Source of the DNA: Hypholoma sublateritium FD-334 SS-4
Lineage: Eukaryota; Basidiomycota; Agaricomycetes; Agaricales; Strophariaceae
DNA length: 64,000 nt
Assembly: GCA_000827495.1 (NCBI GenBank)
Contig: KN817572.1
Location: 1-64,000, forward strand
Reading direction: 5' to 3'
How positions within the stretch are numbered: the stretch's first letter is position 1; the number at the start of each line of letters is the position of its first letter. The notes under the pieces are model-generated. The model made no database searches. It was not told where the DNA came from and saw only the letters and a program-made list of their open reading frames with translations. Of this stretch, positions 22,457 through 34,037 are shown one piece after another. The position numbers were made by a program, and so were the translations under genes.

Positions 22457-24400
22457 ATGGCCCCCGTCGCCACCTTAGAGTATTCCTCCAGTGCACCTCA
22501 GCCTATTCAGTACCCTCGTCTAGCGAAGCATCAACTTGCGTCGGATGCCCCCGATTATATCCGTCTCATCTTGACCGCAAAAGTTTACGAAATTCTGAAA
22601 GAGACCCCACTCGTCTTAGCCACAAATCTCAGCGCAAAATTGGGAAATCAGATATGGCTGAAGCGTGAAGATCTTCAGGAAGTATTCAGCTTCAAAATTC
22701 GAGGAGCCTATAATTTTATGGCCAGCCTAAGCGACGAAGAGCGATGGAAGGGTGTCATCACATGCAGTGCTGGTTAGTGTGCGTATTTCATTCACGCGTA
22801 GCGCGCGCACTGGCCACTTTCACATTCTTATCCGTTCCTCGAAATAATGATTCTGAGTTCGTATACTTAACAGGAAACCACGCACAGGGAGTCGCCCTTT
22901 CTGGCGCTCGGCTCGCTATTCCTTGTACAATCGTGATGCCACAAGGTACTCCGGACATCAAAGTTCGCAATGTCGCGCGCCTCGGCGCAAAAGTGGTACT
23001 CCATGGCTCCGACTTCGATGAAGCCAAGGCCGAATGCGCGCGCCTGGCTGGTATCCACGGCCTAATTTTCGTTCCTCCATACGACGACCCTTTGATCATC
23101 GCTGGGCAAGGAACAGTCGGGATGGAAATATTAAAGCAATTGCCGGATTCAGAACAGCTGAGCGGAATATTTGCATCCGTAGGAGGTGGTGGTCTTGTTT
23201 CAGGCATCTGCGAATACGTGAAGAGGATAGGAAGTCCGAATACTCAAGTCATGGGTGTCGAAACCTTTGACGGAGATGCGATGGCCCAGAGTCTCGAAAA
23301 AGGCGAAAGAGTCACGCTTCGCGATGTAGGGCCTTTCAGCGATGGAACCGCCGTAAAGATTGTCGGCGAGGAACCTTTCCGAATTTGTAAACAACTTCTC
23401 GATGGAATCGTGAAAGTTGACAATGATGAGATCTGCGCAGCGATCAAAGATATTTTCGAAGGTATGCATTCAATATATCGGAATGGCGCTGGAGAAATTC
23501 TCCATCTGAAAACATGTCCAGAAACTCGGTCTGTAACAGAACCGGCAGGAGCTCTGAGCTTGGCTGGTTTGAAGCGTCACATAATCCACAATAACTTGGT
23601 TGGCGCACAGAGAAAATACGTTGCGGTCGTCAGCGGTGCAAACATGAATTTTGATCGACTGCGATTCGTCACAGAGCGCGCTGAATTAGGAGAAGGTAGA
23701 GAGGCTCTTCTCAGTATCGATATCCCAGAATGTCCGGGAAGGTAAGTACTTCTTCATCTGACAGCGAGCATACTCTGAAGGATAAATGTTATTAGTTTCA
23801 TCGCGTTGCACTCTATTATCCACCCCCGCTCCGTAACAGAGTTTATATATCGTTACAATGTTTCGGGTGACAGGGCGCACGTTCTGATGTCGTTCAAGTT
23901 GCACTCGACATCGAGGGAAGAGGAAGTCGCTGAGGTGCTTTCCACCTTGGAGGGTTCCGACATGAAAGGTTATGACATTAGCGATGATGAAGTTGCAAAA
24001 AGCCACGTTCGGTATATGATTGGGGGCTGTCACAATGTTCCAAACGAAAGGATATTCAGATTCGGTGAGTTCATTAGCAGAGATTTCGGTGTACAGCGAT
24101 CCAACATCCGCTTGTACAGCATTCCCAGAACGCCCAGGCGCCCTTCGCAAATTTCTCGTCGGACTTCATCAGGGCTGGAATATTTCTTTATTCCATTATC
24201 GTAATCATGGTGCAGGTATGTCGGCCAATACAAGGCGCAATTCATATCCTGACAATACTGCAGACTTGGGCAAAGTTCTTGCCGGAATCCAAGTTCCGGT
24301 CGCAGAGTCAAAAGAGTTTGATCAATTCTTGAAGACGCTTGACTACGCGTATGTCGAAGAGACAGAGAATGCTGTCTATAAACGATTTTTACAGGGTTAG
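22457..24400 (+). CDS. ILV1: Threonine deaminase (threonine ammonia-lyase), first step of isoleucine synthesis
   Basis: Exons: 22457-22772, 22874-23461, 23522-23741, 23796-24064, 24120-24215, 24264-24400; 541 residues. The enzyme converts threonine to 2-oxobutanoate with PLP, normally in mitochondria. The PLP lysine is K80 in the [10 protein letters not shown] block; AGNHAQGVA and the phosphate-binding GGGGLVSG are present. Two C-terminal ACT-like domains, the site of isoleucine feedback in this family, are seen (EFIYRYN to [18 protein letters not shown] to [16 protein letters not shown]). The extension before the catalytic domain is not a strong mitochondrial presequence, so location is inferred from the family. 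Splicing of 23462-23521 is required to give the usual [15 protein letters not shown]. Confidence 0.95.
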
Positions 24401-24707
24401 ATACCAACCCTAATCTGCGAATATGTATAGGATGAGTCTGTCCTTCGAGTGCAACATCTAATCAGATTTATGGATACCAGCACCAGAGTAGTTCTTGTGC
24501 AATAATACCTGCGAAGGAATATACTTGTCCGTGTTTTGGAACGGTGCGTAAGTGTAATGAAGCCAACTATTCGTTCGAGGCACTTCTATGTGAGAACTGC
24601 CCATCAAGGCCATCGTTCAGTAGAATTCTCCGTTGATCTATGTAAATGCTTGAAAATATGTCAATGTATTGATGATATCGGGAAATGCAAACGCGTACAA
24701 TAAACAT
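24401..24707. other. Convergent gap between ILV1 and NDUFB3
   Basis: These 307 bases hold the 3' untranslated regions of two converging genes. An AATAAA-like context (AATAAAC) occurs near 24700 on the plus strand. No gene is visible. Confidence 0.45.
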
Positions 24708-24905
24708 TTAATGATGATGTGGGTCTTGAGACTTTTGGGCACTGAGATACATATTGTCCACCACAACATACGCTGTGAAAGCAACGACTGCTATTCCAAA
24801 TCCAGGGAACATGTTGCGTAGCATGACGCGGTTGGTGAAAACGGGATTCTTCCTCCAGGATTCAGCTTTAGCCCAGGGATCTCTGAATAATGGAAGATTG
24901 GGCAT
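24708..24905 (-). CDS. NDUFB3: Mitochondrial complex I subunit NDUFB3 (B12)
   Basis: A single exon of 65 residues. It is an accessory subunit in the membrane arm of NADH:ubiquinone oxidoreductase. The conserved opening MPNLPLFRDPWAK, the WRKNPVF motif and RNMFPGFGIAVVAF, which starts the single membrane helix (about residues 35-53), are diagnostic. The His-rich end (DPHHH) is also common in the family. The length is normal. It shares about 320 bases of divergent upstream DNA with TOP1. Confidence 0.9.
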   Translation of the reverse strand: MPNLPLFRDPWAKAESWRKNPVFTNRVMLRNMFPGFGIAVVAFTAYVVVDNMYLSAQKSQDPHHH

Positions 24906-25226
24906 TCTATTGGGTCATCTTGTTAGTTGATCCCTTATAACGCTCATTTGACTGCAAGAGCACACCTCAGGTTGAAAGGTCGGTTCTTGGGAGAGAGCTG
25001 CAAGTGGTGACATTCCGAATCGGACCTAGATGTTGGCTGACTAAGCATTCACGAGATCGTGATCTGGCAGTTGCGGGCAGGCTTTGCTAACTTCAACAAA
25101 TTTGATTGAAACCTGGCAGTGACCATAACAATCGCACTCTTCTCCCTTGCACCCACTCAGGATTCAAATAATTTCTCCTGGACGCGTAGCAATCAACTAC
25201 ATACTGACTAGACATACTATAATACC
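24906..25226. promoter_or_regulatory. Divergent promoter, NDUFB3 / TOP1
   Basis: A 321-base gap. An exact ACGCGT hexamer (25182-25187), the core of the fungal MCB element bound by the G1/S factor MBF, lies 40 bases before the TOP1 start. Its use here is inferred. Pyrimidine-rich leader sequence precedes the TOP1 ATG. Confidence 0.45.
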
Positions 25227-28200
25227 ATGCCAGTCAATTCCCATATGCTCGTCGACAGCAAACAGCTTCCTGAAAAAGCCACATCGAACGCGCAGAAACA
25301 AGGGACTGCCATGAACGGGAGTGGTTTGAGCAGTGCAGAGCACCAGAGTTCCAGCGACGACGATGATTTACCATTGGTACTCATTGCAGTTTAACGATAA
25401 TATATAGTACTTATGTTGTATACCCCTCTTTCCAGTCCCAAACCACTCGTACTACAGACGCCACGTCGCATCCATCTCGCAACCTGAAACGCAAGAAGGC
25501 CGCCTATGCGGAAACTTCGAGCGACGACGATGTGCCTCTGGCGTCTTCCCCTGGAAAAAGCAGAACAAACGGAAAGGGCAAGGTTACGCTGCCCCCAGAC
25601 ACAGGCGGCGAATCTGAAAGTGAGGCCGCCCCTAAGGCTCCGCGTGCCTCTAACGGTCGAAGCTCAAAGCCGCCCCCGAAAAAGAAAGTGAAGGAAGAAA
25701 GTGATCTAAGTGGGGAAGATGACGACAACAAACCACTGGCCCCTGCGAAGCGTGCTCCTACACGAAAGCGGAAGGTGAAAGCGGAAAGTGGCACCGACGA
25801 TGATACCGCAATCAGCAAGAAAGCCCCAACCAAATCGCGCAAAAAGACGATGAAGAGCGAGGAAGTCTCTGAAATAGATACTCCGAAGCCCAAACGAGCA
25901 AAAAAGACGAAGAAAGAAGATTCTGAGAAATCTCCCAGAATGGCCAAGGCCAAGAAGGAAAAGAAAGACGAAGAACAGGAAGAAGTCTTCAGGTGGTGGG
26001 AGAACAATCCCGATGGCAATGGCGACGACAGTGTCAAGTGGACAACCTTGGAACATAATGGCGTTATATTCCCTCCACCGTACGAACCTCTGCCATCCAA
26101 TGTCAAGATGAATTACAATGGTATGCTTATATTAGAAGTCTCTCTAGTTCTTGATTTCATGATTGTATAGGTAATTCTGTCGATCTACCTCCAGAAGCGG
26201 AGGAAGTTGCTGGTTTTTATGCCGCACTTTTGGAAACCGACCATGCCAGGGACGCCACATTCAACAGAAACTTTTTCGAAGATTGGAAAAACGTGATGAA
26301 GAGGTTTCCTCCTGTGAGTCACCAACGACTTCTACCCCCATTTTCTTTCTCATCGTTACAACAGAGAGATGGGACGAAGGTCACCAATTTTGAAGCGTGC
26401 GATTTCCGGCCTATGTTTGAGCACTTCGAAGGCGAAAAAGCCAAAAAGAAGGCAATGACGGCAGAGGAAAAGAAGGCCGCTAAGAAGGCTAGAGATGAGA
26501 TGGAAGCTAAATACACAACTTGTCTCCTGGATGGTCGTAAAGAGAAAGTAGGCAACTTCAGAGTTGAACCCCCAGGTTTATTCAGAGGGCGTGGCGACCA
26601 TCCTAAGAAAGGCACACTCAAAGTAAGTGTGTCACAAAAGCGCAAGTGAAAGAATATTGACGGTCGATTTCGCAAGTTTCGGGTGCGACCTGAAGACATT
26701 ACCCTCAATATCGGGAAAGGCGTGCCTGTCCCAGTTCCCAACATGCCTGGCCACTGGAAGGCAGTCACCCATGATAATACCGTCACTTGGCTTGCAAACT
26801 GGACTGAGAATATCAACGGCAATCACAAATATGTCTTCTTGGCCGCAGGAAGTTCCTTGAAAGGCCAAAGTGACATGCAGAAATTCGAGAAAGCGCGTGA
26901 ATTAAAGGCGAGTTGATTGCTACACATTCAAGTCAGAATATTCACAACACAACTGTATAGAAACATGTCGATCGTATCCGAGAAAATTATTCACAAGATC
27001 TGAGGTCTAAGGTGATGGCTGACCGCCAGCGTGCCACCACTATGTATTTCATCGACAAACTCGCTCTTCGTGCCGGTAACGAAAAAGGCGAAGATGAAGC
27101 AGACACAGTGGGTTGCTGCTCCCTCCGATGTGAACATGTTACTTTGGAAGCTCCAGATTTCATCATATTCGATTTCCTCGGAAAGGATTCTATCAGATAT
27201 TACAACAGAGTTCAAGTCGAACCTCAAGTCTTCAAAAATATACGGATTTTCAAGGAAAACAAGAATGACGACGATAACCTGTTCGATCGCGTGACAGTAC
27301 GATACATTCTTCATATTATTTATATATGCCGCTCTGATCACCTTCGGTAGACCACTTCTCTCAATAAACATCTCACAAACGAGATGAAAGGCTTAACGGC
27401 CAAAGTTTTCCGTACTTTCAATGCATCCATTACATTTCAGCGTCTTCTGGATGAGGAACCTCTGGAGGGTGCCAGTCTTCAGGAGAAACTCAACGCATAC
27501 AACACTGCCAACCGTAAAGTCGCCATTTTATGTAACCATCAGCGTAGCGCGCCTAAAACTCACGATCAATCAATGGCAAAGATGCGTGACAAGGTAGATA
27601 CTTTCGCAATTCAAACTTCGTCCAGTGATAATACAACCCATCTTTGTTGTAGTATCGATCATTCAAGTATGAACGCATGAAGCTACGACATGCACTATTC
27701 AACCTAGACTCCAAGTACAAGAAGAGGGCTCAGTATAAAGACGATGAATCTGATCTGGACGACGAATGGGTCACAGAGCATGAGGAGTCACTTAAAGCAA
27801 AAGAGATAGAAAAGGCGGAGAAGAAGTTTGCTAAAGAAAACGAGAAATTAGAAGAAGACGGTAAAAAACTTCATCCGGATTCCCTTTTACAGGAACGCAT
27901 CGAAGAGGTAGAGGCTGAATTTGAACAATTGGCAAAAGAGCGTAGAACAGGGAAAGCCGATGCGAAGAATCGATCTGCCGATAAAATTGAAGAGGCGATT
28001 GATAAACTCACTGATAAAATCAAGTCCTTCAAGTTGCAAATGGTTGATCGAGACGCAGGAAAGGAGGTTGCATTGGGCACGAGGTGCGATCGTGCATTTC
28101 GAGTTTTATATGGTGTTCATACTGAATATATTATCCAGTAAAATCAATTATCTAGATCCCAGGCAAGCTCTTCGAGATATCTTTGTACCATTTCTGATAC

Positions 28201-28383
28201 CGTCACCTAGAATCACTGCTGCCTGGTGCCAAATCCATGACGTTCCGATCGAAAAAATATTCTCGAAGACGCTGATCACCAAATGTAGGCTTTACTTCTC
28301 CCTGCCATCTTCGCAACTATCTCGCTGACTTTGATACCATAGTCCCATGGGCGATGGAGGTTGAATCCGAATGGAAATTCTAG
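25227..28383 (+). CDS. TOP1: DNA topoisomerase I (type IB)
   Basis: Exons: 25227-25376, 25436-26120, 26171-26313, 26365-26622, 26677-26907, 26961-27296, 27351-27593, 27653-28083, 28139-28162, 28211-28284, 28343-28383; 871 residues. It relaxes supercoils through a 3'-phosphotyrosine intermediate. About 200 Lys/Ser/Asp-rich residues precede the core ([18 protein letters not shown]). The core has [32 protein letters not shown] and AILCNHQR. The nucleophile Y830 sits in SKINYLDPR, encoded largely by a 24-base exon. The end, [11 protein letters not shown], is family-like. Introns 5 (donor 26908) and 9 (donor 28163) must use GC instead of GT. The acidic/basic linker at 27700-28020 is coiled-coil-like. 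Confidence 0.94.
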
Positions 28384-28732
28384 AACCTGACAACAGGATA
28401 CTAGACAAAGATTCGACTCTCTGCCAACTCTGTGCTCGCTTGTGTTGATTTACGCAATATTTTTCGGACCGTGCATTGTTCTTTTGTATAGAAATACTTA
28501 CGTAGATGAAACGCACACCATTTCGGTACTTGGACTATAGTAATAAATTTATGGTTGTACATAGTGATTAGATTGTTTAATTTGCTATTTGTAAGGGATA
28601 CTAGTATACTTAACGCCTAGGGAGATTGTTGTTCATTATGATGGGTACCAAACACGGTCATCGTGTCCAAAAATAAAAGTCGTGAAGGCGAGCGCTTGAC
28701 CTCTGACTGGTTTCCACTTCACGAGCATCACG
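28384..28732. promoter_or_regulatory. Gap between TOP1 and CDS1
   Basis: These 349 bases hold the TOP1 3' end and the CDS1 promoter, both on the plus strand. Nothing else is seen. Confidence 0.45.
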
Positions 28733-30843
28733 ATGAGTCGCTTTAGTGATACCCCGCGCACCCTATTTGCTTCCAAAACCACGTTTGAGGCTCTTAATGT
28801 TGAATCTGGGGAAGAGTCGGAATCAGAGGAGCAACCATCAGACCTCGAGTTGCTGCAAGATAATAGGTTCGTCATACTTATACGCATTGTCGCGAGTTAC
28901 CAAAACTCATACAATATTTGTAGTTCCGTCCAAGAGGGTGCAAAGCTGTCGAAATCAGCAATCAAAAAGGCGAATCGTCTAGCACGTATCGAACGCAAGC
29001 AACGTCTGAAGAGACAGTCCCAACGTACTGAGAACGGAAGCGACGCTCTAGAGCTAGCTACCGTTCCGGCAGAGCCACAACATGATCACCCCATCAAGTT
29101 TGAAGAAGTTGAACTATCTCAGCCACAGCTCTTCGAACCTCGTGGCGTCTTGGAGGCAAAGTCTCCTGACGAAGTCAACGGCTTGTCGGAGGTGCAAGTT
29201 CAATCAGCAGATAGTCACATGCGCGCCAACGAAGACAGCAATCCTGCTGTTCCAGCTCCGGTTTCTGAGGTTCAAGGCAGACATAATACTACACCCATCG
29301 TTGAGACAACTTCGGTTTCTACAAATAGTTCGACTGAGCAAGACGTTCACAAGGACGAACCCCCTAATGCTCAAGTTGTTGAACAAGCGAAAAAACGTCA
29401 AAATGTGCTCACCCGTACGTTATGGACCTTTATCATGATTGCAGGATTTCTAGGTAAGCCGAATTGTATCCTTGTTGGTCCTGTTATTTACTAGTCGTCA
29501 TCAGTGTTTATGGGCCTTGGGCATATCTACATGATACTTTTGGTCATGCTGTGTCAAACTTTGGTCTATCGGGAAGTCACTGCGTTATTCTCTTTGAAGA
29601 CTGCGATTCCAGAATCTCGCGAGGTCGGAGAATACAAGGGAAAAGACCCATGGAGCAAAACCCTCAATTGGTATTTCTTTGCAGTCACCAATTACTTCCT
29701 TTATGGTGAAAGCATTATATATTACTTCAAGGTATGCTGCATTTGCTCAAACCTGAAGGCTGCCAATCATCATTATGTTCGTGCTATAGCATGTTGTTTT
29801 CGCAGATGCAAATCTGTTGCCATTTGCTACGAATCATCGCATGATTAGTTTCACCCTGTATATCATAGGGTTCATGGGCTTCGTCATGTCATTGAAGAAA
29901 GGATATCTGAAGCAACAGTTTGGGTTGTTCTGTTGGGTGCACATGAGTCTGTTATTGATCGTTGTGTCAAGGTCAGAATTCTCACTAGCTCCACGTCAAG
30001 TCGAATACTGAATTATAATTAGTCACTTCATTGTGAATAATATTCTTGAAGGTCTCATATGGTTTTGGGTGCCGGCTTCACTCGTCATCTGTAACGACAT
30101 CTTCGCCTATGTTTTTGGTAGCACCATTGGACGTACCCCTCTTATCAAGTTGTCGCCCAAAAAGACCGTTGAGGGCTTTGTTGGAGCATTCTTGTCTACT
30201 ATCGTGTTTGCGTTGGGATGGGGTACACTCTTCATGCGCTTCCATTACATGATCTGTCCTGTGCAAGATTTGGGCGTCAGCGTCTTTTCGTCCACCACAT
30301 GCGCACCCAACCCTGTCTTCGTCTGGAAGACGCTCGACCTATGGCAGCCATTGTCGACTATCTTGTCAGCTTCGGTGTGCAACCTTTTCACCCCTCTTTC
30401 TTTTTTTATCTATCTTACCATATTTTAGAGTGGACTATCCGTCAAGACCATGCCATACACTCCTTATCATCTCCATCTTCTAACGCTTGCTTTCTTTGCT
30501 TCATTAGTTGCTCCTTTTGGTGGTTTCTTCGCATCTGGCTTCAAACGTGCTTTCAACATCAAAGACTTCGGCCACAGTATCCCAGGCCATGGCGGAATGA
30601 CGGATCGAATGGATTGCCAGTATGTGCCAACCTGTTGACATTTCAAATATTCTTACAGCTTAATCCACTAGGTTCCTCATGGGTATCTTTACCTATGTAT
30701 ACTATAGCAGTTTAATCCGTGTCAACAATGTTACCGTCGGAAAGATCCTGGAAATCGTAGTCAGCGGATTCACTGTGGATCAACAACTGGAACTTATACG
30801 TGATCTTTCGAGATACTTGGAGGGCCAAGGAATCTCTGTATGA
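28733..30843 (+). CDS. CDS1: CDP-diacylglycerol synthase (phosphatidate cytidylyltransferase)
   Basis: Exons: 28733-28866, 28924-29453, 29505-29731, 29790-29971, 30023-30374, 30429-30619, 30672-30843; 595 residues. It makes CDP-diacylglycerol from phosphatidate and CTP in the ER for phosphatidylinositol and related lipids. About 230 hydrophilic, disordered residues precede several membrane helices. Family blocks are [31 protein letters not shown] and [13 protein letters not shown]. The C-terminal signature [15 protein letters not shown] with [11 protein letters not shown] matches the CDS pattern (KR, KD, HGG, DR, D) in full. The N-terminal region is longer than in animals, as is usual in basidiomycetes. 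The final exon begins after a codon split CA|G. Confidence 0.94.
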
Positions 30844-31075
30844 GACGGCGGTGTCGATTGGCGCGGGCGGGTGTTGGTACTTGATTAACCCTCCTACATG
30901 TCGTCTTAATATATATATAACCTTACTATATCTGACCTCAGTAACTAATATGGAGATTTGAGGAAGGTTGAAGCTTTGCCGCTATTCATTTCCGATGCGA
31001 TCAGTGTGCAAGATATGCATCTTCGCCGCAGTTAGTGCTATGTATACTACAGGATTACGATCCTGCCAGTTGCTA

Positions 31076-32538
31076 TTATAAATGTACTATAGTCCACGTA
31101 GCGATTCCCTTGACTGACATGGCTTTTTTCCCTTTCGCTTTGGACAGCCCCGCTACACCCAGGCCTTTGGCATCCTTGTAGTTGACGGTATCGACAACAG
31201 AAAGCATCACATTTCCATTCCTCGGGGTGAATATAGTGGCTGTCCATGCTCCTTCTTGTTCGTTGAAAACCAGCGGAGTGAAATCCTTCAAGCCATCAGC
31301 CGCGGCGAGTATGAAAACATAATTATCGGCGTCAGCGGTCGACATATGCTCGCATCTCTTAGATACACTGAATTTGGTAAATCTCTTTTCGGGGATTTTG
31401 TTCGTCGCCGGCTCTATGCGCAGAGGGTGCAGACCGAACACAAAGAAATCGGGGGTCAGGACTGGACCCGGCGCTGCCGTGATATACTCCTCCCACGTGG
31501 TTTCCTCGGGGGTTAGTTGAAAAGACGGATCCTCTGGGAAGTGTTTTGTTCCGAACTCGATCGCAGACGCAGTAAACCACGTCGAATTTAATTGAATGCG
31601 CCAGGCAGTCCCATCGAGGGCCCCTGCGCCCCAACAGGCATCTATAAGATGCCACTCGTTCTCCATCATCACACAATTCCAAGCATGATTGCTCGTCATT
31701 TGTGGAATCGGCTCGTTTTCCGACAGGGGCTCTATGCCATACCCTTTTCCATGCCCGGACACCTTATGACATTGAAGTCCGGTGATATCTGCTAGATGTT
31801 CGAACAGACCTGCGTAACCTTCGCAGACGGCAGCGCCTGATAAAAGCGTCGATTCTGGGGTTGCAGATTCAAGGTTGCCAGAGAAGAATGCGTCAACATC
31901 ATAGACAATGTTGTGGTGCAACCAAGTATATATAACTCTGGCCTTGTCGAAGTCATTATTGAACGGTGCGGTTAAATCCTTAGCTAAACCGTCCAGGGAA
32001 CGAACCATGTGTCGAGGGAACAATGCGGCATGTGCATCTGCTCTGGAAAAATCTCTGCACTGGAGGCATGAAAGTGATAATCGTCCGAAAGGAATTGGCG
32101 TCCGCTCCGGATATTTCACATTGTCTTGAACAATCGTCCGAGGTTCCGGCTTGGAAGCCAGGTTGATGGGAGGTGGTTGAATAGGGTCCACCTGCAATGC
32201 TGATAATCGTCTGGGTGGAATTGCGGGTGGCAGAGTATTTTGAGCAGGTGGATTAGATGACTGACGTGGCAACGATGGTGGGGGGGGAGGCCGCCTTGCC
32301 AATAACTTAGCAAGATCAGTTTGAGGCGCACCCGAGTCCAATGGAGTCTGACTGCGCCGCGGGAGAGGTCCGGACCATGATACTGTTACGGTTTTAAACA
32401 TATTGGAGACTCCAAGGTGACAAATATCGATAATTTACCTTTACAGTGTTGGTCTTCTACAACATGCTTCGGAAACACAATAGAAGTCCCCGGAGAGGGT
32501 GGGACACGACGCTGAGGTATAGGTGGTTTGAAAGACAT
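31076..32538 (-). CDS. Transglutaminase-core domain protein
   Basis: Exons: 32538-32439 and 32382-31076; 468 residues. The N-terminal 130 residues are Pro-rich (several PPPP runs, possible SH3 ligands). A transglutaminase/protease-like fold follows. FDKARVIYTWLHHNIVYD precedes a cysteine in AVCEGYAGLF, a histidine in SNHAWNCV and an aspartate in HLIDACWG, which together form the expected Cys-His-Asp triad. The layout resembles fungal relatives of the cytokinesis protein Cyk3 and animal kyphoscoliosis peptidase, but there is no SH3 domain. Whether it is enzymatically active or a scaffold is unknown. The intron is 56 bases (GTAAAT to ACAG); a closer AG would give an implausibly short 29-base intron. 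Confidence 0.85.
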
Positions 32539-33063
32539 TTTTGATGTTGTTTCATGGCTGGCTAGGCCACCTTTTATTATGTGGAATCGTGGAAGGATAG
32601 CATCAAGATAGCATCATTTCCCAGCTTCCAAGGTCACTCAATTTGATCTATAGACCTTGAATTTGAGGGACATTGATGACTCATCAGTGTTTCTGTCCCG
32701 TTAACGTCGGCGCCGTCGTGCATAATGCACATCAACGTTGAATAGAATACAAGGCTGTGAATAATAGCACATGTTGATCAGAGCAATGAACCCCGAAGAA
32801 GCGGCATTGTGATAACAATCAAATGGGCCCAATGCCGTGGAATCCCGGTGATACACGGTTGACAGACCTTGGATACTGACAGGAAAGAAGGCCTATTCTT
32901 TCACAACCGACCATAATCGCATACCACAGGCATTCACCTTCTCGTGTTCGTTATCGGAATTACAAGTGGACACAGAGGGCATGGGGATGAGGTAACATAC
33001 GATTCGAAGTTTTTGTATGCATGGGATGGATTACATGGACTAGCAACAGAACCAAAGAGCAAT
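32539..33063. other. Gap between RPS23 3' end and the transglutaminase gene start
   Basis: These 525 bases lie between two minus-strand genes. I see no open frame with a domain, no tRNA-like fold and no repeat. It probably holds the RPS23 3' untranslated region and the transglutaminase-gene promoter. Confidence 0.45.
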
Positions 33064-33715
33064 CTATGACCTGGGCTTTTCCTATGGGATGATGAGCCAT
33101 GGGAGGATTAAGGCAGAAAAAAAAGGACAAACTTTCTTCTCTTTCCACAGAGCAAGAAGACCAACGCCGGAGACCTTCACAACCTTAAAGCGGACACCAG
33201 GAATATCACCCTTGGCCTTTCCTCGGCGACCGAAACCGGAGATGAGAACCTCGTCGTTCTCATCGACGAAGTTGAGGCAGCCATCATTCTGCATAAAAAT
33301 CAATCCACAAAGCATTGAAGCAGAGAGCACGAACGTACGGGCACGAAAGCTGTCACCTTCTTTCCGTTCTTGATCAACTGCACGCGAACACACTTGCGGA
33401 TAGCTGAGTTGGGCTGCTTGGCCTCAACACCAACTTTCTCCAAAACGATACCCTTCGCATGCGAAGAGCCACCTGTAGGAGAGGTCTTGTAGATATTGCC
33501 GAGAGCGCGCTTTTTGTAGGATTTATCGGCCTGGGAGCGACTGTAAGTCACTTCAACTTAGGGTAAGCATACGCAAATGACGCACCCATCGATTTTCCCG
33601 ACGGTCAGTCCTCAATTTGCGGGCGGCTTGAAGTCCACGAGGTTTGTTGGCTATACGGCAGTCGCGAGTGAGCCATAGTTGCGGGAAACGACGAGGATAA
33701 AGACCTACAGCCCAT
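33064..33715 (-). CDS. RPS23: 40S ribosomal protein S23 (uS12)
   Basis: Exons: 33715-33709, 33650-33586, 33530-33339, 33288-33133, 33081-33064; 145 residues, the standard length. uS12 lines the decoding centre. Blocks [41 protein letters not shown] and [17 protein letters not shown] are essentially invariant. The proline in KQPNSA is the residue hydroxylated in other eukaryotes. The first coding exon is only 7 bases (ATG GGC T), joined through a 58-base intron, and the last coding exon is 18 bases (EKPRS and stop). Four introns in a 438-base coding sequence is dense even for this genome. It is divergent from MSY1. Confidence 0.95.
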
Positions 33716-34037
33716 TCTTGCGGTAGAGTACGATGCTGATGGCCTGGCGATAGGGAGCTCAGGAAACAGCCGGTGAACCTTAATTTCTTAAACTGTTACA
33801 GTCTCAAAACTCCGCTACCGTACGATTCGGCAACCTCCGGTTAATGAGCACTCGGGCATCGCGCAACGATCAGCGGAATTTCTTGCGGTATACACTCCAA
33901 TGTAATCACATATTTTAAACCTGCCACATAACTGACCAGATCGAAAGCAAGAGACGAAAACGCGTAGCTGTTGCGCAATCGCCGTTATTCTGGAAGTCGC
34001 CACACGTCAGCCTTGTTTCCCGACCATCACGTTCTTC
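33716..34037. promoter_or_regulatory. Divergent promoter, RPS23 / MSY1
   Basis: A 322-base gap between the start codons of a cytosolic ribosomal protein gene and a mitochondrial aminoacyl-tRNA synthetase gene. No recognised ribosomal-protein promoter box could be assigned by eye. Confidence 0.45.
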
